A stretch of DNA of 64,000 nt from CAWAYH01 sp963786195. GTDB lineage: Bacteria; Acidobacteriota; Vicinamibacteria; Vicinamibacterales; 2-12-FULL-66-21. The translations under genes and the position numbers were made by a program. The stretch lies in NCBI GenBank assembly GCA_963786195.1, contig CAWAYH010000006.1, positions 930,001 to 994,000 of the forward strand, read 5' to 3'. The notes under the pieces are model-generated. The model made no database searches. It was not told where the DNA came from and saw nothing but the letters and a program-made list of their open reading frames with translations. Positions 51,624 through 60,732 of this stretch are shown piece after piece. Position 1 is the first letter of the stretch. Each line of letters begins with the position of its first letter.

Positions 51624-52880
51624 ATGCGATCCGCCGCTTGTACGCGCATCCGCGTATCGGCGGCGAACGGAGGAATGCCCAAGTTGACCAGTCTGCCTAC
51701 ACCAAGTGGGATCGCGGTGGCCAAGCCCAGCCGTGAGGTCATTGGTGGCGACGGCCGCGCGAAGGTACCTCTGCTGACCGGCGTCGCCGCGAAGCAGGGA
51801 GCGCGCCTGGTACATCTGACGGAAGTGCTCATGCAGATCCCGGCGCTGATCTGCGTGACGCGCGGACCGCGCCACTTCATCCAGTCGGTGAACGCCTGCT
51901 ACCTCGACGCGATCGGCGGCCGGGACGTCACCGGCCTGTCGATGCAGGCCGCGTTCCCCAACGCGCCGCCCGAGCGAATCGCGTTGCTCAATCGGACGTA
52001 TCGGACCGGTGAGGCCTACAGCGGCAACGAGGTCAGCGCGAACGTCTTCACCGACACCGGCCAGGAAGAACGGTTCTTCAACCTCACCGTGCGGCCGCTG
52101 CGCGACCGGGCGGGAAGAGTCTACGGTCTCCTGTCCCACGCGGTGGACGTGACCGACAACGTTCGGACGCGGCGCGCGCTGACCGATCTCGCGCAGGCAT
52201 TGGAGCGCAGCAACCACGAGCTCGATTCGTTCGCGTACGCAGCCTCGCACGATCTGCGCGCCCCGTTGCGTGGCATCGCCAACCTGTCGCAGTGGGTCGA
52301 GGAAGACCTCCTGAGCACCGGTCTGCTGAAGGACGACACGCGGGACATGCTGCAGCTGATGCGCGTGCGGATGCACCGCATGGAAGGCCTGATCGAAGGG
52401 CTCCTCCACTACTCGCGCGCGGGACGGGGACACGCAAAGGCCGAGGACGTCGATATCCGGCAGCTCGTGAGCGACGTCGTCGATCTGCTCTCCCCCGCCG
52501 CCGGCACGAGCGTCACGATCGCAGGGGCACTGCCGACGATCACCACCGAGCGTCTGCCCCTGCAGCAGGTATTCATGAACCTGATCGGGAACGCGATCAA
52601 GCACACGCATCGCCCCGATGCGCGAGTGGAGATCGCGTCCGAGGCGCACGGGCCGTTCATTCAGTTCTCGGTACGCGATAACGGTCCGGGGATTGCGTCC
52701 GAGTTTCACGATCGCATCTGGGGCATCTTCCAGACGCTCGAGGCGCGGGACAACGTGGAGGGCGCGGGGATCGGCCTCGCACTCGTGAAGAAGATTGTCG
52801 AGTCGCAGGGGGGGCGGGTATGGGTGGAATCGAAGCCGGGCCGGGGCGCGACGTTCAAGTTTCTCTGGCGTACTACATGA
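51624..52880 (+). CDS. sensor histidine kinase with PAS domain
   Basis: About 418 residues. A PAS-like domain (~75-190; LICVTRGPRHFIQSVNACYL, then FFNLTVRPLRDRAG) is followed by HisKA with the phospho-His in YAASHDLRAP (~209) and a HATPase with NLIGNAIKHTHR, DNGPGIA and GAGIGLALVKKI. No membrane helix, so a cytoplasmic sensor resembling bacteriophytochrome-type kinases in its HisKA. ATG 51675, with GGAGG very close, is an alternative start. Overlaps the response regulator gene (ATGA). Confidence 0.9.
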   Translation: MRSAACTRIRVSAANGGMPKLTSLPTPSGIAVAKPSREVIGGDGRAKVPLLTGVAAKQGARLVHLTEVLMQIPALICVTRGPRHFIQSVNACYLDAIGGRDVTGLSMQAAFPNAPPERIALLNRTYRTGEAYSGNEVSANVFTDTGQEERFFNLTVRPLRDRAGRVYGLLSHAVDVTDNVRTRRALTDLAQALERSNHELDSFAYAASHDLRAPLRGIANLSQWVEEDLLSTGLLKDDTRDMLQLMRVRMHRMEGLIEGLLHYSRAGRGHAKAEDVDIRQLVSDVVDLLSPAAGTSVTIAGALPTITTERLPLQQVFMNLIGNAIKHTHRPDARVEIASEAHGPFIQFSVRDNGPGIASEFHDRIWGIFQTLEARDNVEGAGIGLALVKKIVESQGGRVWVESKPGRGATFKFLWRTT

Positions 52881-53305
52881 AAGCCGCAACGAACGACAAG
52901 ATGCTGAACATCCTGCTCGTCGAGGACGATCAGGTCGACGTCATGAACGTCCGGCGGGCCTTCGAGAAGAACCACATCACCAACCCGCTGTACGTCGCGG
53001 GCGACGGTCTCGAAGCGATCCGCATGCTCCGGTCCGGCGAGGTGCCCGACGAGCGCCGGATCGTCCTGCTGGACCTGAACATGCCCAAGATGAGCGGGCT
53101 CGAGCTCCTGCGCGTGGTTCGCGCCGACCCCGCGCTGACGTCGACTCCCGTCATCGTGCTCACGACCTCGAACGACGAGCGCGACAAGATCGAGGCCTAC
53201 AACCTCAACGTCGCCGGGTATCTCCTGAAGCCCGTGACGTTCACCAGCTTCGTCGAGGTCATGGCGACGCTGAACAAGTACTGGACGCTCGTCGAGCTGC
53301 CGTAG
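52877..53305 (+). CDS. single-domain response regulator
   Basis: 142 residues, a receiver domain only: LLVEDDQVDVMNV, phospho-Asp in LLDLNMPKMSG (~65), TTSND and the Lys in YLLKPVTF. Resembles Rcp1-type regulators that pair with phytochrome-like kinases and have no DNA-binding output. The ATG overlaps the stop of the kinase gene, and the next gene starts 6 nt downstream, so it likely carries phosphate between the two kinases. Confidence 0.93.
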   Translation: MKAATNDKMLNILLVEDDQVDVMNVRRAFEKNHITNPLYVAGDGLEAIRMLRSGEVPDERRIVLLDLNMPKMSGLELLRVVRADPALTSTPVIVLTTSNDERDKIEAYNLNVAGYLLKPVTFTSFVEVMATLNKYWTLVELP

Positions 53306-53311
53306 ATAAAG

Positions 53312-54589
53312 ATGCCAGAGCCGCTCCGCATCCTGCTCGTGGACGACGATGAGGTCGATCGCCTGGCGGTCAAGCGGCAGCTGCGCCAGGCCGGCGTCGA
53401 GGCGTCCATCGAGGAGTGCGCCGATCGGGCGGGCGCGCTCGCGGCGGGCGCGACCGGCCGGTTCGATTGCGTCCTGCTCGACTACGGGCTGCCTGGAACG
53501 GACGGCGTCGCGCTCCTCCGCGAGCTTCGCAGCCTCGGTAAGGGCTTCCCCGTCGTCGCGCTCACCGGACAGGGTGACGAGCAGGTGGCCGTCGAGCTGA
53601 TGAAAGCGGGCGCGGCTGACTACATCAGCAAGAACACGCTGACGCCGGAGCGGCTGGCACGCAGCCTGCGCTACGCGCTCGCGATGACGCGCGCGGAGGA
53701 GGAGCGCGGACTCCTGCTCGAGCGCGAGCAGCACGCGCGGTTGCAAGCGCAGGCCGCCAATCGCTCGAAGGACGAGTTCCTCGCCACGCTGTCGCACGAG
53801 CTTCGCACGCCGCTCAACGCGATCCTCGGCTGGACGCAGCTGCTCGCGAGCGGACAGCTGGACGAGCCGACGGCCCGCCGCGCCATCATGATCATCGAGC
53901 GCAACACGCGGCTCCAGGCGCAGCTGATCGACGACCTGCTCGACATCTCCCGGATCACGACCGGCAAGCTCCGGCTGGACCTGCAGGTGGTGACCATGCA
54001 CTCGATCATCGAGGCGGCCGTCGACTCGGCGATGCCGACGGCCGACGCCAAGACCATCTCGCTCGAGTGTGATTTCTGTACGGACGTGAACACGATCCGG
54101 TGCGACCCCGCCCGCATGCAGCAGGTCGTCTGGAACCTCCTGAGCAACGCCATCAAGTTCACGCCCGAGAACGGCCGCGTGAGCGTGTCGGAACGCCGGA
54201 ACGGCGAGTCAATCGTGCTGACGGTCGCCGACACGGGCGTCGGGATCGACCCGGAATTCCTGCCCCACGTCTTCGATCGATTCTGTCAGCAGGACACGGC
54301 CATCACCCGCGTCCATGGCGGCCTCGGGCTCGGGCTCTCGATCGTCCAGCACATCGTCGATCTGCATTCGGGGTCGATCGAGGCGTCGAGCGGCGGCAAG
54401 GGGCAGGGCGCCACGTTCGTCGTCACGATCCCGCTGGAAGTCCAGGGGATGACGATAGGCGGACCGGCAGTCGTGGGCGTCCGGGACGCGGCGCCCACGT
54501 CCGTCGAGGCCGCCGTCAAGGCGTCCGGCGCGGGGGCGGCGCCGGCGTCAGCCGGACATGCCGAAGGAGAGGCGGCGATCCAGAACTGA
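53312..54589 (+). CDS. hybrid receiver-histidine kinase
   Basis: 425 residues in reversed hybrid order: receiver domain first (LLVDDDEVDR, phospho-Asp in VLLDYGLPG, Lys in YISKNTLTPE), then HisKA (SHELRTPLNAILGW, His ~162), HATPase (NLLSNAIKFTPENGRVS, DTGVGIDPEF, GGLGLGLSIVQH) and a ~50-residue Ala/Gly-rich tail. Probably activated by phosphorylation of its N-terminal receiver. No DNA-binding output is encoded nearby. Confidence 0.93.
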   Translation: MPEPLRILLVDDDEVDRLAVKRQLRQAGVEASIEECADRAGALAAGATGRFDCVLLDYGLPGTDGVALLRELRSLGKGFPVVALTGQGDEQVAVELMKAGAADYISKNTLTPERLARSLRYALAMTRAEEERGLLLEREQHARLQAQAANRSKDEFLATLSHELRTPLNAILGWTQLLASGQLDEPTARRAIMIIERNTRLQAQLIDDLLDISRITTGKLRLDLQVVTMHSIIEAAVDSAMPTADAKTISLECDFCTDVNTIRCDPARMQQVVWNLLSNAIKFTPENGRVSVSERRNGESIVLTVADTGVGIDPEFLPHVFDRFCQQDTAITRVHGGLGLGLSIVQHIVDLHSGSIEASSGGKGQGATFVVTIPLEVQGMTIGGPAVVGVRDAAPTSVEAAVKASGAGAAPASAGHAEGEAAIQN

Positions 54590-54603
54590 TCGTGCAATGG
54601 TGC

Positions 54604-55617
54604 ATGCTGCGGTGTGCATCGATCGTTGCGGTGGTTCTGCTGATGTCAACCACTGCAGCGCGATCGCAGGATGCGGCAGCCCCCACTCCCCCGCCGTCAT
54701 TCGAAACCTGGCTGAGCGAGCTGCGCACCGAAGCGCTCGCGCGAGGCATCCGCCCCGAAATCGTCAACGCCGCGCTGACCGATGTGCAGCCGGTCGAGCA
54801 GATCCTCGAGCGCGATCGCACGCAGGCCGAGTTCTCGCTCGATCTCACCGTGTATCTCAGACGCAGGCTGACCCGTTCCATGCTCAAGACCGCGCAGGGC
54901 ATGATGAACGAGCACCGCGAGCTGCTGAAGACCGTGAGCGCCAAGTACGGCGTCCAGCCCCGCATACTCACCGCGGTCTGGGGACTCGAATCGAACTTCG
55001 GGCGCTTCTCCGGCGTGCGGCCGACGATCCCGGCCCTCGCGACGCTTGCCTACGATCCGCGGCGGGGATCCCTCTTCAGAGATGAGCTGCTCTGCGCGTT
55101 GGAGATTATCAACCGCGGCGACATCGAGCTGGAGCACCTCAAGGGATCCTGGGCGGGCGCGCTCGGCCAGCCGCAGTTCATGCCGTCGAGTTACCTGCTG
55201 TACGCGCAGGACTTCGATGGCGACGGCCGCCGCGACATCTGGAGCTCGCAGGGCGACGTGTTCGCGTCCATCGCGTACTATCTGAAGGAACACGGCTGGT
55301 CGGATCAGATCACGTGGGGACGCGAGGTCAAGGTGCCGAAGGCGTCGCGCGCGAAAGTCGATGCGCTGCCGCGCCGACCCGAAGGCTGTCGGGCCGTCCG
55401 CATGCTGACGAACCCGATGCCGCTCAAGGCCTGGCGACAGCTCGGTGTCCGGACGCTGAGCGGCGGCGTTCTGCCGGCGACGAACCTCGACGCCTCCCTC
55501 GTCACCGACGGCAAGCGCTTCTTTCTCGTCTACAAGAACTACGAAGCGATCCTCGAATACAACTGCGCCACGAGCTACGCCATCAGCATCGGGCTGTTGT
55601 CGGATCGGCTGAAATAG
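54604..55617 (+). CDS. lytic murein transglycosylase, MltB-like
   Basis: 337 residues with a signal peptide (IVAVVLLMSTTAARS). The SLT_2-type catalytic Glu is in VWGLESNFGR (~128), with GRGDIELEHLKGSWAGALGQPQFMPSSY following, which matches the MltB family. Cleaves peptidoglycan glycan strands to 1,6-anhydro products. No lipobox Cys: Cys appears at residue 4, close to the start, but without LxxC context. Starts 14 nt after the hybrid kinase, so may share its transcript. GTG 54592 is an alternative start. Confidence 0.88.
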   Translation: MLRCASIVAVVLLMSTTAARSQDAAAPTPPPSFETWLSELRTEALARGIRPEIVNAALTDVQPVEQILERDRTQAEFSLDLTVYLRRRLTRSMLKTAQGMMNEHRELLKTVSAKYGVQPRILTAVWGLESNFGRFSGVRPTIPALATLAYDPRRGSLFRDELLCALEIINRGDIELEHLKGSWAGALGQPQFMPSSYLLYAQDFDGDGRRDIWSSQGDVFASIAYYLKEHGWSDQITWGREVKVPKASRAKVDALPRRPEGCRAVRMLTNPMPLKAWRQLGVRTLSGGVLPATNLDASLVTDGKRFFLVYKNYEAILEYNCATSYAISIGLLSDRLK

Positions 55618-55624
55618 AACAACC

Positions 55625-55692
55625 GAATACAGAACACAGAATACAGAACAGAAAACCGGGCGCACCCGAGCCGTATCTGTATTCTGTATTCT
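55625..55692. terminator. inverted AATACAGAACACAG repeat between convergent genes
   Basis: GAATACAGAACACAGAATAC (from 55625) and CTGTATTCTGTATTCT (55677-55692) can pair around a GC-rich loop. It lies between the stops of the lytic transglycosylase and PhoD genes and could stop transcription both ways. Confidence 0.55.
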
Positions 55693-55699
55693 TCCCCCA

Positions 55700-57292
55700 C
55701 TATTCAGCCGGCGCCGCGACGCTCGACTTCGAGGGCGACGGGCTCCCGGCCATCACCAGGTGCGATTCGCCCGCGGCCGTCAGCAGCCCTTTCGCGAACT
55801 GTTCGGTCCTGTTCCGCTCGGTGACGGTCGGCACGAAATACCAGTCGGCCTGCGCGCGCTCGCGCGTGACGTCGAGCACGAAGTAGCCGCGATGCGCGCC
55901 TTCGACGTAGCGAAGGTGCGGCCGCTCGCGCAGGAGCCGCTCGACCCGCTGGATGGTCTGCTCCGGCGTGCCGAACCCCGTCGGTGAGGTGACGGCGGGT
56001 GCGATGAACTCGACCGCGACGGATCCTCGTCCCGTGCCGGCGTCATATCCATCCCACGGGTTCAGCGGGACATCGTAGGCCCACGAGCTGTGCACGTCGC
56101 CCGTGAGCACCACGACGTTCGACATTTTCTGCGCCTGGATGACGTCGAACAGGCGCTGCCGCGCCGGGCGGTACCCGTCCCACGTGTCCGTGCTGCCGGT
56201 CGTCGCGCCCGGATGGCTCGCGTGCGCGAACATCACCTGCTGGCCGAGCAGACGCCATGTCACGCCGGCGCGCTGCGACGCCGAGAGCTCGTCGAGCAGC
56301 CACTGCTCCTGTGCGGCACCGAGCAGGGAGCGCTTCGGATCGTCCACGACATCGAGCGCCTCGCGCCGCGCGGCCTGCTCGTCGCGGCCGATGAGCCGGG
56401 TGTCGAGCATCACCAGGTCCGCCAGATCCCCGAACGCGAAGGATCGATAGATCCGCGGCTGACGCGTGGATCGATCCTCGCGGATGGGCATCCACTCGAA
56501 GAACGCCTGAACAGCCGCTGCCTGGCGCGGCGCCCACTCGCCTTCGCCTTTCTCGGGGTTGTGATTCTGCGCTCCGTTGCGCCAGGCGTTGTTGGTGAAC
56601 TCGTGATCGTCCCAGACGACGATGAAGGGGTGCTGGCGGTGGGCTTCCTGGAGGTCCGGGTCGGCCTTGTACTGGGCGTGCCGCGTCCGGTAGTCCGCGA
56701 GCGCCACGATTTCCTTGTTCGGCTCCGGCACGCGGCCGAGCGCAGTTCCATCCCCGTAGCCGCCGTTCGCGTACTCGTAGAGGTAGTCGCCGAGATGCAG
56801 CACCGCGTCGAGGTCCGGCCGCTCCGCGATGCGGCGATAGACGTTGAAGTAGCCAAAGGGCAGATTCGAGCAGGACGCGACCGCCAGGCGGAGGTGCGTC
56901 GCGCCCGATCGGGGAAGCGTCCGCGTGCGGCCGACCGGCGATCGCTCGCCGAGCGCCTGAAATCGATAGTAGTAGGTCGTCGCGGGCTGCAGTCCGCCCG
57001 CATCCACCTTGACCGTCCAGTCGCGCCACGCGCCGGTGCGGGCAGATCCACGAGAGACGACACGCCTGAACGCCGAGTCGGACGCGACTTCCCACAGCAC
57101 CTCGGGTGTCGCAGTGGGTGGCGCCGTGAGCCGCGTCCAGATGATCGCGCAATCCGTCAGCGGATCGCCGCTCGCGACGCCGTGGCGGAACACGCGCCGC
57201 GCGGTCTGTGGCTGCAACGCGTCCAGGCGGACGAGGCCGGCGGCGCACGCGGCCGTAGCCGCGGTCAGGAAGCGGCGGCGCGAGGTGTCCAA
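55700..57292 (-). CDS. phoD: Tat-exported alkaline phosphatase D family protein
   Basis: 530 residues with a twin-arginine signal (SRRRFLTAATAACAAG). PhoD N-terminal domain (FRHGVASGDPLTDCAIIWTR) and metallophosphatase domain with metal ligands in VLHLGDYLYEY, VVWDDHEFTNN and LTGDVHSSWAYD. A Ca/Fe-dependent phosphodiesterase/phosphomonoesterase that releases phosphate outside the cell. No Pho box is visible in the 159-nt gap upstream, which carries the 32-nt repeats. Confidence 0.93.
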   Translation of the reverse strand: MDTSRRRFLTAATAACAAGLVRLDALQPQTARRVFRHGVASGDPLTDCAIIWTRLTAPPTATPEVLWEVASDSAFRRVVSRGSARTGAWRDWTVKVDAGGLQPATTYYYRFQALGERSPVGRTRTLPRSGATHLRLAVASCSNLPFGYFNVYRRIAERPDLDAVLHLGDYLYEYANGGYGDGTALGRVPEPNKEIVALADYRTRHAQYKADPDLQEAHRQHPFIVVWDDHEFTNNAWRNGAQNHNPEKGEGEWAPRQAAAVQAFFEWMPIREDRSTRQPRIYRSFAFGDLADLVMLDTRLIGRDEQAARREALDVVDDPKRSLLGAAQEQWLLDELSASQRAGVTWRLLGQQVMFAHASHPGATTGSTDTWDGYRPARQRLFDVIQAQKMSNVVVLTGDVHSSWAYDVPLNPWDGYDAGTGRGSVAVEFIAPAVTSPTGFGTPEQTIQRVERLLRERPHLRYVEGAHRGYFVLDVTRERAQADWYFVPTVTERNRTEQFAKGLLTAAGESHLVMAGSPSPSKSSVAAPAE

Positions 57293-57379
57293 TGCGGGCC
57301 TCCGGAAAAGTCAGACGGATGATAGCTGACGGCGGTAACAGTCGCGAGACAAAGTGCTTGCCTCGCGCGGGCTTGCCCA

Positions 57380-57465
57380 CCGTAGCTTCAGCGAAGGTGG
57401 AGCCTGCCGCGCCGCAGCTTTAGCGAAGGCGGAGCCTGCCGCGCCGCAGCTTTAGCGAAGGCGGA
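57380..57465. repeat. 32-nt tandem repeat, 2.7 copies
   Basis: Units at 57380-57411, 57412-57443 and 57444-57465 (partial) share CCGCAGCTTTAGCGAAGGCG followed by GAGCCTGCCGCG; the first copy differs by a few bases. The last copy contains the stop codon and final residues of the transporter gene. Confidence 0.85.
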
Positions 57466-58750
57466 CCAGATCGTCGTCTTTGGTTTCGCGCGTCGCGTAC
57501 AGCCCGATGAGCGTGAGCACGGACGCGACGGAGAGGTAATAACCCACGTAACGGAGACCGTGGCTTTTGGCGAGCCAGGTCGCGATGTACGGCGCCAGCG
57601 ACGCCCCGAAAATCCCCGCGAGGTTGAAGGTCAGCGAGCTGCCCGTATAGCGCACCGCCGTCGGGAACAGCTCCGAGAGGAGCGTGCCCAAGGGGCCGTA
57701 GCTCAGCCCGCTCAATCCCAGCCCGACGACCAGCATCAGCACGGCGCCCGGGGCGCCGGACTCGAACATCGCCGCCATGACGAGACCGAACAGCGCAATG
57801 CAGACCGTCACCCACATCATCGTGCGCCGGCGCCCGCGCTCGGCCAGAACGGCCGCGATCGGGATGGTCGCCCCGAAGAACAGGACGGCAAAGAGCTGCA
57901 TGAGAAGAAACTGCTCGCGGCTGTACCCGAGCGCCGTCGTGCCCCACGCGAGCGCGAACACCGTCATCAGATAAAAGATGACGAACGTGGCGAGCGAGAC
58001 CAGGATGCCGATCACGAGCGTCCCGGGATGCTCTCGAAACACGACGAACATCGGCACCTTCACGCGTTCCCGCCTGTGCAGCGCCTCGCGAAACACGGGC
58101 GTCTCCGTGATCGTCAGCCGGACGTACAGACCGACGAGGACCAGGACGATGCTGGACAGGAACGGGATGCGCCAGCCGTAATCGAAGAACTGTTCGTTCG
58201 TCAGCCACCGCGAGAGCACGAGAAAGATGCCGCCGGAAAACAGGAACCCCAGCGGCGCGCCGAGCTGAGGGAACATGCCGTACCACGCGCGCTTCCCCGG
58301 CGGCGCGTTCTCGATCGCCAGCAGCACGGCTCCGCCCCACTCGCCGCCAAGGCCGAGCCCCTGGCCAAAACGACAGATCGCGAGCAGCAGGGGCGCCGCA
58401 ATGCCGATGGAGGCGTAGGTGGGCAGCACGCCAATCGCGACCGTGGAGATCCCCATGGTCAGCAGCGCGGCCACGAGCGTGGTCTTCCGGCCGACGCGAT
58501 CGCCGAAATGCCCGAACAGCGCCGAGCCGATCGGTCGCGCGAGAAAGGCGATGCCGAAGGTCGCCAGCGACGCCAGCGTCGCAGAGGCGGGATCCGACGC
58601 CGGAAAGAACAGCCGCGGAAACACGAGCACCGCCGCCGTGGCGTAGATGTAGAAATCGAAGAACTCGATGGCGGTGCCGATCAGGCTGGCGAACAACACC
58701 TGACCCGGCCGGTTCACGGGCCTGACGGCTGCGACGGTCTCAGGGGGCAT
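57452..58750 (-). CDS. MFS transporter, metabolite:H+ symporter (MHS) family
   Basis: 432 residues, twelve predicted helices. Signature loop GDRVGRKTT after helix 2 and GGEWGGAVLLAIENAPPGKR in the helix 4-5 region match the MHS group (proline/betaine, citrate, shikimate and related acids). Substrate unknown. ATG 58750 begins directly before the first helix region. Its last residues (LVRLR) and stop come from the tandem repeat. Confidence 0.9.
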   Translation of the reverse strand: MPPETVAAVRPVNRPGQVLFASLIGTAIEFFDFYIYATAAVLVFPRLFFPASDPASATLASLATFGIAFLARPIGSALFGHFGDRVGRKTTLVAALLTMGISTVAIGVLPTYASIGIAAPLLLAICRFGQGLGLGGEWGGAVLLAIENAPPGKRAWYGMFPQLGAPLGFLFSGGIFLVLSRWLTNEQFFDYGWRIPFLSSIVLVLVGLYVRLTITETPVFREALHRRERVKVPMFVVFREHPGTLVIGILVSLATFVIFYLMTVFALAWGTTALGYSREQFLLMQLFAVLFFGATIPIAAVLAERGRRRTMMWVTVCIALFGLVMAAMFESGAPGAVLMLVVGLGLSGLSYGPLGTLLSELFPTAVRYTGSSLTFNLAGIFGASLAPYIATWLAKSHGLRYVGYYLSVASVLTLIGLYATRETKDDDLVRLR

Positions 58751-58986
58751 CAGTAGGCGGCTCTGGGCTCTGGGCTCTGGCTGTGTTTCGAGCCGGCACA
58801 GCGTACTCCAAGTTGAGTCAGCCGTGGGTTCAGGACCGAGCGTGTCCAATCTCTCCAGCCGAGTTGTCTTGCTCCCTACCACGACAGAACAAAACAGTCC
58901 CGCGCGAGACATCAAAACGGGCTCCACCGGGTCCATATCCCGCAACTGGTTCGATAGTTGCGAACGGGAGACGAAGGAGGTTCGAC
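58751..58986. other. divergent intergenic region with CTCTGGG repeats
   Basis: Between the MHS transporter and OmpA-type genes. GGCTCTGGGCTCTGGGCTCT with a following copy lies at 58759-58784. The rest shows no clear gene or strong promoter hexamer. Confidence 0.6.
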
Positions 58987-60624
58987 ATGCAGATGAGGAG
59001 GATAGCCACAGTTGGGCTGACGGCTGTCGGACTGGCTGCCGGTCCGGTGTACTCCCAGTCGCAGCCCGCCAATCCAACTCAACGTGCGGGAGAGAGAGAC
59101 GCGCAAGGGCAAGTGCCGGTGTATCGGGTGACGGTCGTCGGTCGCACGACTCCTGCCATCAACTACCGTCATCGCGGCGGTGCCACCACGATCGACTTCC
59201 GCGGAACGCCGCTTCTCCCCGAGGCGCGTGGCGAAGCCAAAGTCGAGAGCAAGCAGGGATACATCGAGATCGAGGTCGAGTTCGATCGCCTGGTTCCGGC
59301 CACGAAGTTCGGCCGCGAATATCTCACCTACGTCATGTGGGCGATCACGCCCGAGGGGCGCGCGACCAACCTCGGTGAGGTCCTGTTGAACGAAACGTCC
59401 AGCAAGCTGAACGTCACGACGGAGCTCCAGGCATTCGGGCTCGTGGTCACGGCAGAACCCTACTTCGCCGTCACGCAGCCGAGCGACGTCGTCGTGATGG
59501 AAAACGTCGTCCGGAATGACACGCGCGGCGCGGTGGAACAGGTTGCCGCGAGGTACGAGCTGCTCAAACGCGGAACGTACCTGATGGACATGGACCCGAA
59601 CACGCTGAAGGTCCGGACGCTGGATCGCAGCACGCCGCTCGAACTCTACGAGGCCCGGCATGCCGTGCAGCTGTCGGGATTCGCGGGGGCCGATCGCTAT
59701 GCAACCGACACGTACCAGAAAGCGTCCCGGCTGCTCCAGCAGGCGGAGGCGGCGCACGAGCGACGCGACGGACGGAGAGCGGTGACGATGGCCGCGCGCG
59801 AGGCAGCGCAGACCGCTGAGGACGCGCGCCTGATCGCGATCGAGCGTCAGGAAGAGGAGTACGTCGCCAGGGCCACTAAGGCTTCGGCCGACCGTGAGGC
59901 GGATGCCGTGGCGCGGGCTCAATCGGAGGCTCAGCGTCGCGCGCAGGCCGAGGCCGAACGCATTGCCGCGGAGCGCCGGCGTACGGACGCCGAACAGGCG
60001 GCAGCCGTGGCGACTCGCGAGAGGGCGGAGGCTGAAGCCGCAAGAATCGCTGCGGAACGCGCGAGGGCCGATGCCGAGCGCGCGGCCCAGAAACTCGCGC
60101 AGGAGCGCGCCGCTGCCGAGGCTGCGCGCGCCGCGTCGGACGCCAGCGCGCAGCAGGCGCGTCAGGCGGCCGATCAGGCCGAGCTCGAGAAAGCTCAGCT
60201 CCGCGCGCGCCTGCAGCAGCAGCTGAACGTCATCCTCGAGACACGTGAGTCCGCACGCGGGCTGATCGTCAACGTGTCGGACGTCCTCTTCGACACCGGT
60301 CGTCACACCCTCGAGCCTGGCGCGCGCGAGAAGCTCGCCAAGGTGGCCGGCATTCTCCTGGCGTATCCGGACCTGTCGCTCGAGGTCGATGGACACACCG
60401 ACAGCGTGGGTGATGAGAACTACAACCAGGATCTGTCCGAGCGGCGCGCGGATTCAGTACGCGCATTCCTCGTGTCGCAAGGGATCCCAAACCGCGCGGT
60501 GGCGGCCATCGGTTACGGCGAGGCGCAGCCCGTGGCATCCAACGACACGGCGGCGGGACGCCAGCAGAACCGCCGGGTGGAGCTCGTCGTGTCCGGCGAC
60601 ATCATCGGCGGACAGAGACACTGA
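58987..60624 (+). CDS. OmpA-type peptidoglycan-anchored protein with long coiled coil
   Basis: 545 residues with a signal peptide ending at VYSQ. Residues ~30-250 form an all-beta or mixed domain of unknown family (YRVTVVGRTTPAINYRHRGG). Residues ~255-430 are an Ala/Glu/Arg-rich coiled coil (ERIAAERRRTDAEQAAAVAT). The C-terminal OmpA domain (VDGHTDSVGDENYNQDLSE, IGYGEAQPVASN, NRRVELVV) binds diaminopimelate. Probably ties the outer membrane or envelope to the wall. GGAGG lies 7 nt before ATG 58987. Confidence 0.9.
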   Translation: MQMRRIATVGLTAVGLAAGPVYSQSQPANPTQRAGERDAQGQVPVYRVTVVGRTTPAINYRHRGGATTIDFRGTPLLPEARGEAKVESKQGYIEIEVEFDRLVPATKFGREYLTYVMWAITPEGRATNLGEVLLNETSSKLNVTTELQAFGLVVTAEPYFAVTQPSDVVVMENVVRNDTRGAVEQVAARYELLKRGTYLMDMDPNTLKVRTLDRSTPLELYEARHAVQLSGFAGADRYATDTYQKASRLLQQAEAAHERRDGRRAVTMAAREAAQTAEDARLIAIERQEEEYVARATKASADREADAVARAQSEAQRRAQAEAERIAAERRRTDAEQAAAVATRERAEAEAARIAAERARADAERAAQKLAQERAAAEAARAASDASAQQARQAADQAELEKAQLRARLQQQLNVILETRESARGLIVNVSDVLFDTGRHTLEPGAREKLAKVAGILLAYPDLSLEVDGHTDSVGDENYNQDLSERRADSVRAFLVSQGIPNRAVAAIGYGEAQPVASNDTAAGRQQNRRVELVVSGDIIGGQRH

Positions 60625-60633
60625 TCGAGAGCG

Positions 60634-60720
60634 GTGCAGGTGCACGGTGCTTGGTGCAGGGTGCGGTGCAGTGCACGTGCACAGCACCGCACGGTGCACA
60701 GTGCACCGTGCACCGTGCAC
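60634..60720. repeat. GTGCAC-rich long inverted repeat, copy A
   Basis: An 87-nt near-palindrome made of GTGCA words, centred on GTGCAC-GTGCAC at about 60677. Bases 60654-60699 are identical to 63462-63507. It lies between convergent stops (OmpA-type and TonB genes), so it could act as a two-way terminator. Confidence 0.85.
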
Positions 60721-60732
60721 CGTTCGAGCGCA

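Noticed and set aside
52706..54001. Long minus-strand frame across the response regulator and hybrid kinase
   Set aside because: Shadow of two well-supported genes; no family motif.
60634..60720. GTGCA repeat considered as a CRISPR array
   Set aside because: It is one long palindrome with no spacers.
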